A stretch of 64,000 nt of DNA, taken from assembly GCA_007922305.1 (NCBI GenBank), contig ML677366.1, positions 15,162,783 through 15,226,782 of the forward strand, given 5' to 3'. This document shows positions 43,741 through 55,396 of the stretch, one piece after another. Under the pieces are notes generated by a model that made no database searches, was not told the origin of the DNA, and saw only the letters and a program-made list of their open reading frames with translations. The position numbers and the translations under genes were made by a program. This DNA is from Dermatemys mawii. Its lineage: Eukaryota; Chordata; Testudines; Dermatemydidae. Position 1 is the stretch's first letter; each line of letters begins with the position of its first letter.

Positions 43741-45990
43741 ACCATACTGCCTATGGGCTTGGAACAAGGTTAGCAAAGAACTGTTAATTTGGCTCTGTAT
43801 CACCCACAGAGGTTCCCTGAACAGGGTGCATCCTCAAGAGACCATTTTTGTCTCATTTACGGTGTCCTATCAGTGCAAAGGGCCCTTACTGTAACTGAGA
43901 ATCAAGCCCAATACATTGTTCAGTTTTAAAGCTCACCTTGGGAAATGAAAACAAACAAAAACAATACTAAAGCAAAAATACCAAGACTGATTATATTGTG
44001 AGACGGGAATGTTTTTCTTTGTCATTTTATGAGATTTTCCCCAATTTGTGGCAATTCACTGCAGTCATAAAATGGCTGTAAATCAAGAATATGTTAAGAG
44101 TGCCAAAGAATGCTAAAGTCAACATTATGAAAAACTAGATGCCCAGCAGTCACTTGTAAACTGGAAAGAGATGCAGTCATTTAAAGTGTCTAATGTGAAA
44201 TTGAAAGACAGCCAAACATGGAAGACCCCCTGCAGTCAATGTGATTTGGCAGACTTACTGTATTAACGGTATTGTTTAACATTCTACCATGTTTTATAGC
44301 AGCATCACCATGCTATTATACTTAAGGTAGCATTAGCGTTTCCATGCCATACCCATATTTTCCAGACTTTATAACTACCATTAAAAAATTCAGGTTGGAA
44401 CTTGTCTCAAAGTTTTTATGGTTTTTATTTTTGAAACACTTTAATAATGTTTTGGCCAGCTTTATGTTGGACCAGTGTAAAATGAACCCATTTAAACTTT
44501 ATTTTTTTGTTTTTTTTTAACACTCAAATACAGTGTATTCAGAAGTGACATTTGAGAACTGATTGGATCGTTCAGTCTATTTTTTATTTAAACAAAATAG
44601 AGTTCCCATAAGTAAATTGGGCCAAATGGTTTTAGCTTTTTCCATAACTCATTGTTTGATATACTGCAATAACCAAGCCCTCTTGTTTTCATCTCATATT
44701 TATAGACATAAATTTTCTAACATTTGTTCCCCCAATTGCTCAGATCTTTGCAAATCAGGCCATTTTCACTGAGGTTCCTAAATATAGATTTAGTGACCTA
44801 ATTTTAGGCCTCTAAGTGAGACCAGAATTAATAAAACATGTCTAATTAATTTTTATATTATATATAGATAGATAGATGTAGAATTACATAAAAAGAAAAA
44901 ACACACATCGTTTTGTTTGCACAACCTAAACAGATTGCCCTGCATAAGGTTGTTTGTCCTTTTCCCTGTTAGCCTAAGAACTAAAATCAAAGGCATATCT
45001 TCCAACTGAATTCTCAATTTGTTCCTGATCCCAGCAATACAAAAGAGAGTACACCAGAGTTTGAGAGTCGAGTGGCGAAACAGCTGGAGATTCATGACTG
45101 TAGAGTTTACAGAACACACAAAAGAAAACTGCTGCAATTCCAAGTCCTTTGAATCCCATAGCAATTTCTGTCCCAACCCTCCATCTCATAGCCATCACCA
45201 CACCCATTATTAGCATGATCCCACAGAAGGACCACTGTATCTGCAAATTCAGTGGGTACAGAAAGCAGTTCAAAAGACTTAGAGTTATCTGTAAAATGGG
45301 ACACTTACAGCACAAGAGAAAATTTGCATTTTCCCCTCTATTTTGGATCTAACTGTGGTTAGTCTGAAAGACTTAACCAATTTTTACTGACATTACTCTG
45401 CAGTTAAGTGTTTGTATTAATAGTTTTTATCTTTTAGATCTTGAGCCATACATTTTGGCCATGTCTGTGGAATGTGTGATGTAATCTCACTAGATGTGTG
45501 TAATTAGAGAGATATAATAAAAAACCAGAACCCAGAGCAGGATCCTTTTTCCAGATTTTTAACTTCATAAGCAAATGTTGAATATAGTTTGGTAATATGA
45601 TCTCTTTCTCTCCAAAAGATCATTGAAATGCATAGTGCATCAACAGAAGGGACCAGTGACTATATGTTTGCTGGAGACTAATAGTAAAAGGCAAGCAAAA
45701 AAGACTTGTATAGTGTCATGGTGTAGGGAATAATTATACATGAACAGCTCCTACAGATTGCTGTTTCCCTTAAGCACTTCCAGGACCCTCAGGAATGGAC
45801 TTTCACTGCTGCCACTCAAGTCCAAAATGTTCAAATCCATTTCATTTTACATTATTGCATTCAGCTGAAAAAAGTAAACTCAAAAGTACTTTCTCACTTT
45901 AATAACAAAATGGAAAAGATCATTAAAATATACAGCCATCTGAATGCAACTGCTATAACAAGTAGTAAAGAGATTAAATTAAGCAAGAGA
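43741..45990. other. Non-coding stretch with a diverged palindromic repeat
   Basis: I see no gene. At about 44740-44830 (AATCAGGCCATTTTCACTGA, CCTAAATATAGATTTAGTG, CTAATTTTAGGCCTCTAAG) is a copy of the palindromic family seen at 6716-6885. Overlapping open frames at 44853-45352 have no motif. A short TAGA run is at 44865-44877. Confidence 0.4.
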
Positions 45991-46007
45991 CAAAAAAAAA
46001 AAAAAAA
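45991..46007. repeat. Poly-A run
   Basis: About 17 A residues followed by GGGAGACAGAAGACAGACAG. No retroposon body can be identified before it. Confidence 0.85.
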
Positions 46008-46508
46008 AGGGAGACAGAAGACAGACAGACTTCCTAAGGGTGAAATCTGTGGCGTCCATCTTCACAGCACTGAGGGCTACATTGGCACCTTGTCAGAAGC
46101 TGTAACTACTTTGCATATACATTTATATAGGGCTTTCATCTGAGATTAATGTGCAGAACTTTTTATTTAGAATGCTTTAAAAAATACACAGGAAGTCAAA
46201 ATATGCCTTAAGAGTTACAAGGCAAGGTTCATGAATGGGAAAACTGCTACTACTTTTCTGAAACCAGGTTCTTAATGTCCAACTTTATCTATGAGGCCAC
46301 AAAGATGATGCAGGTTGGGATATTATGTGAGTTCAATATTTTGCACTAATTCAAATTCACAAGTATTTCTAAGGAGGCGTGCACAAACAGCAGCCTTATG
46401 TAAGAGGCTTAGATGGGTCTGCTCATGATTCAACCTCTGCCTCTTCAAATTTTTTGTTTAAAATTTCTTTTAAAATAAAGAAAAATAGCTTTTCTTTTCC
46501 AGAGAGAA
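46008..46508. other. Non-coding stretch
   Basis: I see no gene or clear repeat. Confidence 0.4.
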
Positions 46509-46519
46509 TGTTTTCATGG

Positions 46520-46729
46520 AAGTGACAAAGAGTCCTGTGGCACCTTAAAGACTAACTAAAAGTATTAAAGCATAAGCTTTCATGGGCTAATACCCACTTC
46601 ATCGGATGCATTCGTGGGTATTAGCCCACGAAAGCTTATGCTTGAATACTTTTAGTTAGTCTTTAAAGTGCCACAGGACTCTTTGTCACTCCTGCAATTC
46701 CAGACTAACATGGCTACCCCTCTGATTCT
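46520..46729. mobile_element. 210-bp hairpin-shaped Penelope-derived insertion
   Basis: A 13-bp target duplication, TGTTTTCATGGAA, lies at 46509-46521 and 46730-46742 and partly overlaps the ends. Arms 46522-46596 and 46615-46689 (75 bp) are near-perfect inverted partners around an 18-bp apex. Both match the 3' end of 37891-41392 (GTGACAAAGAGTCCTGTGG and its complement). The right arm goes on with TGCAATTCCAGACTAAC to CTCTGATTCTT, the same terminal segment found at 38470-38503. A complete hammerhead-like motif is on the minus strand at 46570-46609. The right arm starts within it. Confidence 0.93.
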
Positions 46730-46742
46730 TGTTTTCATGGAA

Positions 46743-47734
46743 ATTATTCATTTCCTTCAATACTTTGTTTCAGCAAAAACATTTAAACAGACATTTTCAG
46801 CCTTTGGAAGCTGAACATGAAAAGAATTAAAAGGTTTCATTTCTTTCAAAAATTTTCCATTTCTGACCCCTTCTGCTGATAGGCAACTGTTTGGGTTTTT
46901 TTTTTCTCATCTGAAGAGCAACAGCTACAGGATGTGATGCAGATATGTATCTCATACACCCGAGCTGAAGAACTTTGCTTATCAATACCAAAAGGAGTAG
47001 TGCTCAAGCCCTGTGACCATGGCCCATCCCCTGTATGAGGGTGACACTGCCCCGACCCCCTCAGTTCCTTTGCACCAAATAGCAGAAGTACAGACTGATG
47101 GAGATGGAGATGGAGAGCAGGTTGCGGAATACACAACTGCATCACCTCTCAACAAACAATAGTTACAAAGAGGTAGCCTTTATTTTTCCTTTGAGTAGAC
47201 ATAGCCATGTATTCCACGTGGGTGACAGTGCTCACAGGAGATGGAGTTTGGAGTCTATTTAAAGAAGAACTGCTGGTTTGCCTTCCTGAAATTTGCATCT
47301 AATCTGGACGAGTGTAATGGCATACTGATTAGCAAAGGTCTGCACAGAGGACCTAGTGGCAACCCTGCAAATGTCCGGTACCACCTCCTCATTGCACCAG
47401 TGGAGAGTGAATGACTTCTTTCCCTCTTAGGAGAAAAGCCAGAGCCCAAGTGCAGAGCAGCATCATTTGCCAGATCTGAAGGAGAACTGATGATCAGATG
47501 AAGGCCTCAGTGCCAAAGCGGGCCTCATGGCCTGCTCAAGACATCCAGCACCAGTGTTCTCTTTGTGAATGATTTGTAGATGGCACACTTCTCATTCACG
47601 TGTTCTTCGCACAATGAGCACCTTTGTGTGGGGATTGCTTTTGGGGATGGTGCCTCCTACATGAGGATGCATAACTCTAGTGAGGGCATCACACACAATA
47701 GCTAACTATCTATTGACACTAAACTAACCCTAAT
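46743..47734. other. Non-coding stretch, possibly an unclassified repeat
   Basis: No gene is supported. 47030-47700 has higher complexity (GATGGAGATGGAGATGGAGA near 47097, CCTGCAAATGTCCGG near 47365) and reads like repeat-derived DNA, but I cannot name a family. Confidence 0.3.
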
Positions 47735-47799
47735 AGTGGTGGTGGTACTACTACTACTAGTAGTAGTAGTAAAGTTCTCAGAAAAGTTCTCAGAAAATA
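47735..47799. repeat. Trinucleotide repeat with self-complementary switch, plus small tandem duplication
   Basis: GGT/ACT units turn into AGT units at CTACTACTAGTAGTAG, so the tract is palindromic. Directly after it AAAGTTCTCAGA is duplicated (about 47770-47796). Confidence 0.85.
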
Positions 47800-49266
47800 G
47801 AGTGAAAGTATGAGGTGAAGGCCCCATAAAGAGCTGTGCCACAATAGAAGCAGTGCCGCTTTCATACAGGCAGGGACGGAGCTATGGCCTCAGGGCACAA
47901 GTGCCATCCCTATGGGTACTGCTAGGCAAAGTTCTTTGGCTCCTGCGTTTGGGACACTTACACCCATGTGGAGTAGGCAGCTGCATCTACTCTAAGAAGG
48001 AAGCAAATGAAGGATAATCTCTATATGAATTAAGAACTTTCTACATCATAGTCTGAATATAAACAAACCTAACTCATCAGAGCTTCACAGAATGCTTGCA
48101 TTTAATACATGAAGATGCACAGCAAAATCCTCAGCTGATGGAAACTGGTGTAGCTTCATCAACTCCAGTGGAGCTATGCCAATTTCCACAATCTATAGAC
48201 CTAGCCAATAGTAACTTCTGAAATGTGCTTAGGGATTTCTGCCAGTTCTTTCACAATCTAGCGCTATCACAAAACCAAGCTGCACTTTCAGCTGTGCACC
48301 ACATTGTACCAAATCTGATCACCAATCTTTAAGCAGTGATATATATCCACATCCTGTGTGTCACAAGGAAAAAGGCAAATTCATTTTTTAGATATTTTGA
48401 AAGTCTGCCATATATAACCCAACGTGGCTCTTTATTTTTAAAACACTTGGAGGAAAAATGCAGGTCCATTTTTTAATGAGCTGACTTCACAAACTTCATT
48501 TTGATAGTGGCTGGTGGCATACAGGAAAGCTTTCCATTGTCACAAAGGGAAGAGATAGTCTTTTTATCATTGACATAGTTACTTGCTAAAAATAAATCAG
48601 ACAACAGTGCTTCATAATAATCTGCATTAATACATTAATATCTGCTCCTCGAACCATCTGTCTTACTAGTTAAATTCTCAGTACGTTCTCAGTTTGGACT
48701 CACCCGAACACCACATTCAGCAATATTAACAGTGATCAAGATACTATTATATCTAATGTTAAATCTAATTAACAGTGATCTCAGTGGGGCAAGGCAAGAG
48801 CGGAAGAGGAGGACTGAATAAAGTCAGTGTGTTATTCATGTTATTGCAATAAATAAATACCAGAAGCAGTAATCATTAAATTTTAAAGTAGGAGATGATT
48901 CAAATTTGCTAAAATCTGACACAGACATAATGGAATTGAGAGAGCTTTAAAATGAGCAGATAGCTTGCAGCCCATTCTTTTTCCCCCCTATGTTGTTAAA
49001 TATTTCTATTTACGTGTTTATTTTTAAGATCACTAACACTATACAGATCCCAGCAGACTCAGCATCCCTTCCTCTCAGAGGGGCAGACCCAAGACCCTTG
49101 GTACAGCACTGCAAGACAGGCACTCCTGTGTTCTAACACGAGCTCTTACACCGACTCCCCACCAGGCATTAGGTCAATCACTACATCTCTACTGCATTTT
49201 CCTCATCAATGGATAAAACCTACCTACCTGTCATGGCTGTTTGTTTGAAAAGTAATGAGCATTCTC
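47800..49266. other. Non-coding stretch
   Basis: I see no gene or classifiable repeat. It is AT-rich with few open frames. Confidence 0.4.
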
Positions 49267-49286
49267 CTTCTTCTTCTTCTTCTTCT
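49267..49286. repeat. (TTC)n microsatellite
   Basis: About seven TTC units. Confidence 0.9.
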
Positions 49287-50893
49287 TATATCTTATTCTC
49301 ATTATTATTCTTGTTATTATTAAGAACAGATAGCATTAATTTCTAAGACTGGAAGATGCACTAAATATGACAGATTTTCAGAAAAAAAAACTATTGTGCA
49401 TAATCCAAAATTGAGTCAAAAGAAGCCATTCTGTTAAATTATACCTCTATTTTAATACTCTGTTCCTTTCAATTCCAGAATAGTGCTCTTATTCTAACCC
49501 TGTAATACAAGTCAGTTTTTCTTTCCCAGTTCCCTATATGCTACCTCAAGGGTACTTTCCATATACTCTCTCGCTTCTTTTTTCCCCTGATTTGTGTAAT
49601 ATTTACAATGGCACAGAGGACTGTTTTCTGCATTACTGACCCTGACCCCAATAGCTCACAAACATTTCTTCACTTGTATATGCTGAGTGGCTTTCACTAA
49701 GCATTCCTGTAGCTAGAGAACATTTGTGCTCTCAGGTTAGATGATGATGATTGAATTATCATGGATACAAAATTTTTGCTTTGTTCTAAACAAGATGAGA
49801 TATTTTTCTTTCAAGGACCTAGCTTCCTCCTCAGCTTGTGACCCGTTTTAGGTTATGATGTCCCACTTTCATGTAATGTTCAGTTCTAATGTTCCTATTT
49901 AATGAATGATCCAGCTATTTTGTACATTTTTTTCCTGCCTATGTTATTTTTGATTAGTTTAGCATCTTCTCATGAAGCAAGTCCCCTTAGAGTTTGCATC
50001 AAAATAATGCCTTAGCCATATGTGTATTAAAGTCTTCACTCTCAGTGATTCAGTCAACCTAAACACAGATAACCGTTCCCAGGAAGCCAGTAGTAAAAAC
50101 ATTTTTTTAAAAAACTCATCTTTCTGAACAGGGTATTGAAAGGTTTCTGAACTCTGTGCAAGGTCAGTTACATTAACAGACAATGAATTCTTCCTTTGGC
50201 CTTGTGAAGACACTTCCTTGCTTTTCACAAGTTCAAACAGTTTAAATTCTATAGTTAATTAACAGCTGAGATCTTTTCCCCAGAATATTCTTTCCAGTTT
50301 CTTTATGAATCTACATTTCCAAGCTGCCACTTGTAAAGAATGTGTCTGGAAACACCATTATTGGTTCCATTATCCCTCACTACTTTTAACACCTGTTTGA
50401 AGAATCAAGACAAAGTCCCCTATTTTATCCCAGTTTTCTCTCTCAACCCGCACAGCTACACTGCTGCACTGGGCAGAGACAGAATTCATACAGTGGTGTC
50501 TGGTCAAGTCAACTATACACCATTAAATATGGCACTAGCAGTACCAGCTAGAAATTCCCAATCATCTTCCTTGTTCATTCAGTGTACACCCCACCAAATG
50601 CTTTAATAGGGAATGTCTCTTTATTAAGGTGTCATGTTAAAAAGAAAATATCAAGATATAAACATTTTAAATGATTGCTTATGCATTGTTTATAATTTTT
50701 CCTTAGAAGTTTGAAATCTGATTTTTCCTCCCTGATATGTGCGCACTTGTTGGTTTGTTATTGTAGGGCTTTTCATAAGAGCCTGAGTTGCCAGTGTATA
50801 AGGTTGAGTGTTTTCAGGGGACATCTCCTCACCCACTGCCTCACATCTTCAAACACACAGTAGAACAATATGTGTGCGCATATGCACACACAG
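49287..50893. other. Non-coding stretch
   Basis: I see no gene. The frames at 49959-50228 and 50340-50606 have no motif. Confidence 0.4.
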
Positions 50894-50902
50894 TTTTCTT
50901 AA

Positions 50903-51546
50903 AAACAACTAGGAGTCCTTGTGGCACCTTAGGATACGTCTACATTACCTGCCGGAGTGGTGGGTAGTGATCGATTTATAGGGGATCGATTTATCGTGTC
51001 TACACTAGACACAATAAATTGATCCCTGAGCATGCTCTCCGTCGACTCCGGTACTCCACCTCCATGAGAGGCAGAAGTGGAGCTGACGGGGGAGCAGCAG
51101 CGGTCAACTCGCCACCGTGTGGACATCCAGGTAAGTCGACCTAAGATACGCCGACTTCAGCTACACTATTCGTGTAGCTCCAGTTACGTATCATAGATTG
51201 CTCACCACCACCCCAGTGTAGAGCACATCTTAGAGACTAACAAATGTATTTGGGCATAAGCTTTCATGGGCTATAACCCACTTCAGACACATGGAGTGAA
51301 AAAACTAGGCAGATATAAATATACAACATATGAAAAAATGGGAGTTGCCTTTCCAAATGAGGGGGGTCAGTGCTAACGAGGCCAATTCACTTAGGGTAGA
51401 TGTGGCCCATTCCCAACAGTTGACAAAAAGGGGTGAATATTAACAGAAGAAAAATTACTTTTTATAGTGCTAACGAGTCCAATTCAGTCATGGTGGATGT
51501 GGCCCATTCTCAGCAGTTGACAAGAAGGTGTGGGAATCAATAACAA
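50903..51546 (-). mobile_element. Penelope-type terminal fragment, antisense, with a nested MITE
   Basis: A 9-bp target duplication, TTTTCTTAA, lies at 50894-50902 and 51547-51555. The left part (AGGAGTCCTTGTGGCACCTT) and the part after the MITE (TAGAGACTAACAAATG, GGCATAAGCTTTCATGGGC) are the antisense terminus of a Penelope-type element with a degraded hammerhead-like motif. It is a different subfamily from the 37.9-kb copy, because the sequence after the motif (TGGGAGTTGCCTTTCC) is unlike it. It contains a 66-bp direct duplication at 51369-51434 and 51466-51531 (AGTGCTAACGAG, TGTGGCCCATTC). Confidence 0.85.
50932..51229. mobile_element. 298-bp MITE nested in the Penelope fragment
   Basis: TTA at 50929-50931 and 51230-51232 flanks it. 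Removing it restores the continuous Penelope wording CACCTTA-GAGACTAAC. Its ends are GGATACGTCTACATTAC and CCAGTGTAGAGCACATC, roughly inverted. Inside are the paired words ATCGATTTAT and ATAAATTGAT, and GTCGACTCCGG. It is non-coding and probably PIF/Harbinger-type from the TTA duplication. Confidence 0.85.
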
Positions 51547-51564
51547 TTTTCTTAAGTGACTGGT

Positions 51565-51760
51565 GATTTTGGGTGCCTAGCTTAACATATCTTAAAAGAG
51601 TCTGGTTTTCAGAGGATGAGTACTTAACTCTTTCTGAAAAAGGAGACCCTTTAAGGCATCTCAAATGCCCAAAAACATCTTTAGTCACCTCTGAAAATTT
51701 AGAACATTTAAAAATCAATTCAATGTCCTTGAGGATTAAAGCATTTTCAGGCAATGCTGT
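51565..51760. repeat. Diverged palindromic interspersed repeat
   Basis: GATTTTGGGTGCCTAGCTTA, CTGGTTTTCAGAGGATGAG, AAGGCATCTCAAATGCCC and ACCTCTGAAAATTTAGAAC follow the same alternating scheme as 6716-6885 and 57900-58060. Confidence 0.5.
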
Positions 51761-52295
51761 AACTATGAAATCTTCTAATCAAGCACAATTAGTGTTTAGT
51801 TGAAAAGGTTGGGGTGGGGGGTTAGGATACGATAAAAAAATCATTCAGACTTCTGCCATTTCATACCACTAACATGGTGAAATCCTGGGATATAAATGAG
51901 ATCAGGCTGGAGGGACTTTTTAACCACATTGTTCAGCTCACCTCTCCCCCAGATGTAATAATTGGGCACAAAAGACCTTTTGTGAACCATGCGTGAGTAA
52001 CTGTGCTATCTGGGAGAGTACTCATACCTTTTTAATAATACTGGATTTTAATGTTTACTTAATTCAGGGATGACATCCTGGCCCCTCTACACCAGGTAAA
52101 AGGGTCCCAGCCCCAAAAGGGGGCTCTAAAAGTCCTTGATCTGACCACAAGACCAAAGTACAATGTGCTGCAGGGATTCTGGGCAGCATAGCTACCCAGA
52201 GAGCAGCTTAGACATCTCCCCAAGGCAGTCTGAATTACACGAGGAGTCATGGAGTAGCCCAGGGTTGGGAGGGCACAAAGAGGGTTATAAGCCAC
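51761..52295. other. Non-coding stretch
   Basis: I see no gene. The frame at 52059-52376 has no family motif. Confidence 0.4.
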
Positions 52296-52500
52296 TCTAG
52301 GGCCGTTTCTTAGGTGTCTGCCCACGCAGAGGAAATCGACTGGCATAGCTATTCCAGAATAGCTATTCTGGTGCAACTCTCCTGCATGAGCACACTATTC
52401 CAGAATAAAAGTGATTTATTCCAGAATACAGTGTCCACCTGGGTAGCTATTCCAGAACAGCAATTTCCTTGTGTTAGCAAAGCCTTTGAAGTGCAACACA
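52296..52500. repeat. MITE-like repeat with repeated TATTCCAGAATA motif
   Basis: TATTCCAGAA-type words occur at about 52349, 52401, 52417 and 52449, with the inverted TATTCTGG near 52362. This gives the segment internal symmetry. GGTGTCTGCCCACGCAG at the left and GTGTCCACCTGGG internally resemble MITE ends, but no duplication could be fixed. Confidence 0.5.
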
Positions 52501-54430
52501 GAAACTCATCTAACAGGTAACCCACCTCTCTGAGCATCTATAAGTCAATGGAAGAACTGTGACATTGACCTAGATGCAGATACACCTGGGTTTTGATTGA
52601 CATTGCTAGAATGCTTAAAGGTATGAATTATTCATTCCCCCAAGCACCACTTGGCTTAAGTATAGACCAGGCTTAACATTTCAATACCACTGTGGAAGAC
52701 AAAACTTTAAAAATAAACACAAAAATCTGTTTGGCAGCTCAGATTATTTTATCAAACGTATTGGGTTTGATTGTCCCTCCTTCACATCTTATGCAGTTAT
52801 TTTTGACTTGTAGAAAGTGGATATAAAATGTTCCCATATCAGAGCAGTAGCACCTTGCCTGACTTTGTGCTGATGTAATTGACTACACAAGTGCAAAAAT
52901 ATGGAATAATCAAGTCCCTTATTCGCTAGAATATGGCATTTGCCTGCCTCTCTTACCCCAGCACTGATAGGAACAGTGACATCTATATTTTTGAATGAAT
53001 TAAGTAGTAATGAATTAATTATGATTTTTAATAAAAGCCTATCTACAGATTGTGGGCATAAATCATTATATGTTTCATTTTATGTCTAAACCAAGCTTCC
53101 TTTCTTTAAAAATGCTTTACAAGAAAAGTGATCATTATTTAGAATTCTTCCAGGCACAGTTTAATGTATTCCAACTACAACAAAAGAAAGGATACAAACA
53201 TTGACAATTTATTTGGAGAAAAAAACCTTCCTTAATTAAATATATTCACAAAAACATGTCAACATTTTTGTCTCCTCTTTAATAACCTCTGTTATGGAAA
53301 AATTCAGCCAAAAGTGATATTTTTCCAACACTCCAGCAAAGCCTGAGACTTCAAAAAGCCACAATGATCAGTCGCCCTGGATCCCAAATGCTGCCGCCTC
53401 TGAAGCCTTTTTAATAGAGCGAATGCCACAAATGAGAATTGGAGGATGGTGCATGTTGGTGTTTGTCACATTAATTGAGAGGCTGTTACGAGAACAAGGG
53501 TGGAATGTCAAGTAGAGCAAAAATGGGAGTGGAAGGGATCGGTAGGATGAAGCAGTAAAGAAGAAAATTTTGGGTGGACTTTAAGAGCAGACAGTATAAA
53601 GGGAGAAATGAAGATAAAAACTTGTAGCCCTGTGGAGAAGGTTGAGTGTGAAGATTAAACTTCACACACAAGTAGACTGAAAAAGCCAGGCCTACTGTTG
53701 AAAGGAATATGGGAAGATGGAGATGAGGTGCTCAGAAATAAGAGATTTATTCATTTATTTTTAAAGCAGCAAAAGGCCAAATTTCACCAGAACACTGCAT
53801 TGTAAGGTCTGGGTATTTAGGTTTTCCATGCCAGATACAAATTTAGGGTACTTCAGTGATGGATCTGAAACACTGATGTAAGCAGAGTCAGGATGAGCTC
53901 TACCCTGACATCTGATGGTGAGTTAGGGCAAGTTGTGGAAAAGAACTTCAGGGGCTGATCTCATTTGCACAGGCACACCCACTCTGCCTAGCATGACCTC
54001 ACAGTGGCCCAAATGGTCACTTTGGCTGCTGTGGGATCCCCAGTTTCTCTATTATTGGGACAGGAAGAATAAAGTGTTGTTATCCTGATTGTGTGAAGCA
54101 AGAACAGTAAAACTGTACGTGGCCTTTTATGACGGAGGGACTTGCCATCAACTACGTAGCACTCGCTAGGCAAGGGATATGGGTTCTAAAACCCAGTGAA
54201 TTGAGAGACGCTGTGGACAGGTATTTGTACATGGTGGTGTGGGTCCCTTCTTAGAGCCCTAAACACCAGTTGCACCTCCTTCTCTCTCCACTGTGTAATA
54301 TCAGAGCTAATTTTGATTTTATGAGGAGTCTGGTTACAGATTGCAGAGCTGAATTCACTTTGGGCCAATGGTGCACCAGCACTGAGGCTCCCCTACTAAG
54401 AACTGAAATCACTAAAGAGCTGAAATCACG
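52501..54430. other. Non-coding stretch with a candidate conserved block
   Basis: I see no gene. 53270-53480 is repeat-free with balanced composition (ATGCTGCCGCCTCTGAAGCC, TTAATAGAGCGAATGCCACA, TTGTCACATTAATTGAGAGG), which resembles a conserved non-coding element. That is a guess from texture. Confidence 0.35.
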
Positions 54431-55396
54431 GAGTACTGTGTTAAGTAGTAGCGGGGGCCTGAAGATATATCAGTGAGCAGCTTGCAAGACGGCTGGCGAA
54501 GAGGAGCAGCTCGCAGGATGGCTACTAGAGAGGAGCAGCTGGCAGAGAGGAGCGGCTTGCAGGGAAGGCTGCAGCAGAACCCCATGGAGAGGCGGGGCAG
54601 TGGGACATCGGAGTACATAAGGTGCCCCTTTACCTTCCCTCCCATGTCCACCCAGGCTGGGTGTGGTGTGTGTGTGTAAAAAACTCTGCAGATGAACTTT
54701 TGAACTCCGGGGCTGCACTGACCAGGGACAGAGACTTTTGGGTTGCTAGACTCAAGAACCAAAGGGAAAGAACATGGCTTAATTTGCTTAGGGTTGGGGG
54801 GTTTTTTTGCTTATGGTTTCTGTTATGAATCCTGTTTGTGGTGTTTTCCCAACATAAGGCCACATTATTTCTCTTTGTTATTAAAAGGCTTTTGCTACAC
54901 TCAGACTCTGCTTGTGAGAGGGGAAATATTGCCTCTTATAGGCGCCTGGCGGTGGCGGGGGTGATATCTATTTGTCCCAAGTCACTGTGGGGGGGCTCAA
55001 GCCGGTTTTGCATTGTGTTTTTGGAACGGAATCTCTAGATACTGAACCTGACCCTTGCTGCTGCCAGCTCTGCAGGGGCGGTTCTTTGGGTTTTGCCGCC
55101 CCAAATTCGGAAGTTCTGCGGCATGCCTGCGGGAGGTCTGCAGCTGCTGCAGATTCAGCGGCGTTACGGCAGGAGGGCCTTGGGTCCCGTGGCCTCGCCG
55201 TCCCTGCTGTCAAAATGCCACTGAATCTGTGGCAGTCTCGGACCTCCCGTCAAAATGCTGCCGAAGTCAGCCTGACTGCCTCCCTGACGGCAAACGCCAG
55301 GCCACCCAGCCGTGGCTTGCTGCCCCAGGTACGTGCTTGGAGCTCAGGTGCCTAGAGCCAGCCCTGCAACTCTGACAGGCAGAAGGGTTACATTTA
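54431..55396 (+). repeat. Unclassified repeat, split by a hAT MITE
   Basis: It contains GAGGAGCAGCT-type tandem wording (54478-54560), then TTGCTTAGGGTTGGGGGG and GGGGGCTCAAGCCGGTTTTG. After the inserted MITE it continues to GGCAGAAGGGTTACA near 55396, an LTR-like terminus. I could not find its left end or a target duplication. Open frames on both strands are incidental. Confidence 0.45.
55073..55366. mobile_element. hAT-type MITE, 294 bp
   Basis: The flanks CAGCTCTG (55065-55072) and CAACTCTG (55367-55374) agree at 7 of 8. The ends are CAGGGGCGGTTCTTTGGG and CTAGAGCCAGCCCTG, an inverted pair with mismatches. The interior is GC-rich and self-complementary, with TTCGGAAGTTCTGCGGC and repeated TCAAAATGC(C/T). 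It is non-coding. Confidence 0.85.

Noticed and set aside
45991..46007. Poly-A as the tail of a processed pseudogene
   Set aside because: No cDNA-like body or target duplication can be found upstream.
46520..46729. Possible microRNA-type hairpin gene
   Set aside because: The target duplication and identity with the Penelope terminus show that it is a transposon insertion.
51369..51531. Possible CRISPR-like spaced repeats
   Set aside because: There are only two units, inside a vertebrate transposon fragment, with no spacer array.
54412..55375. Open frames up to 127 residues on both strands
   Set aside because: They cross a repeat and a hAT MITE, and both strands are open because GC-rich DNA has few stops.
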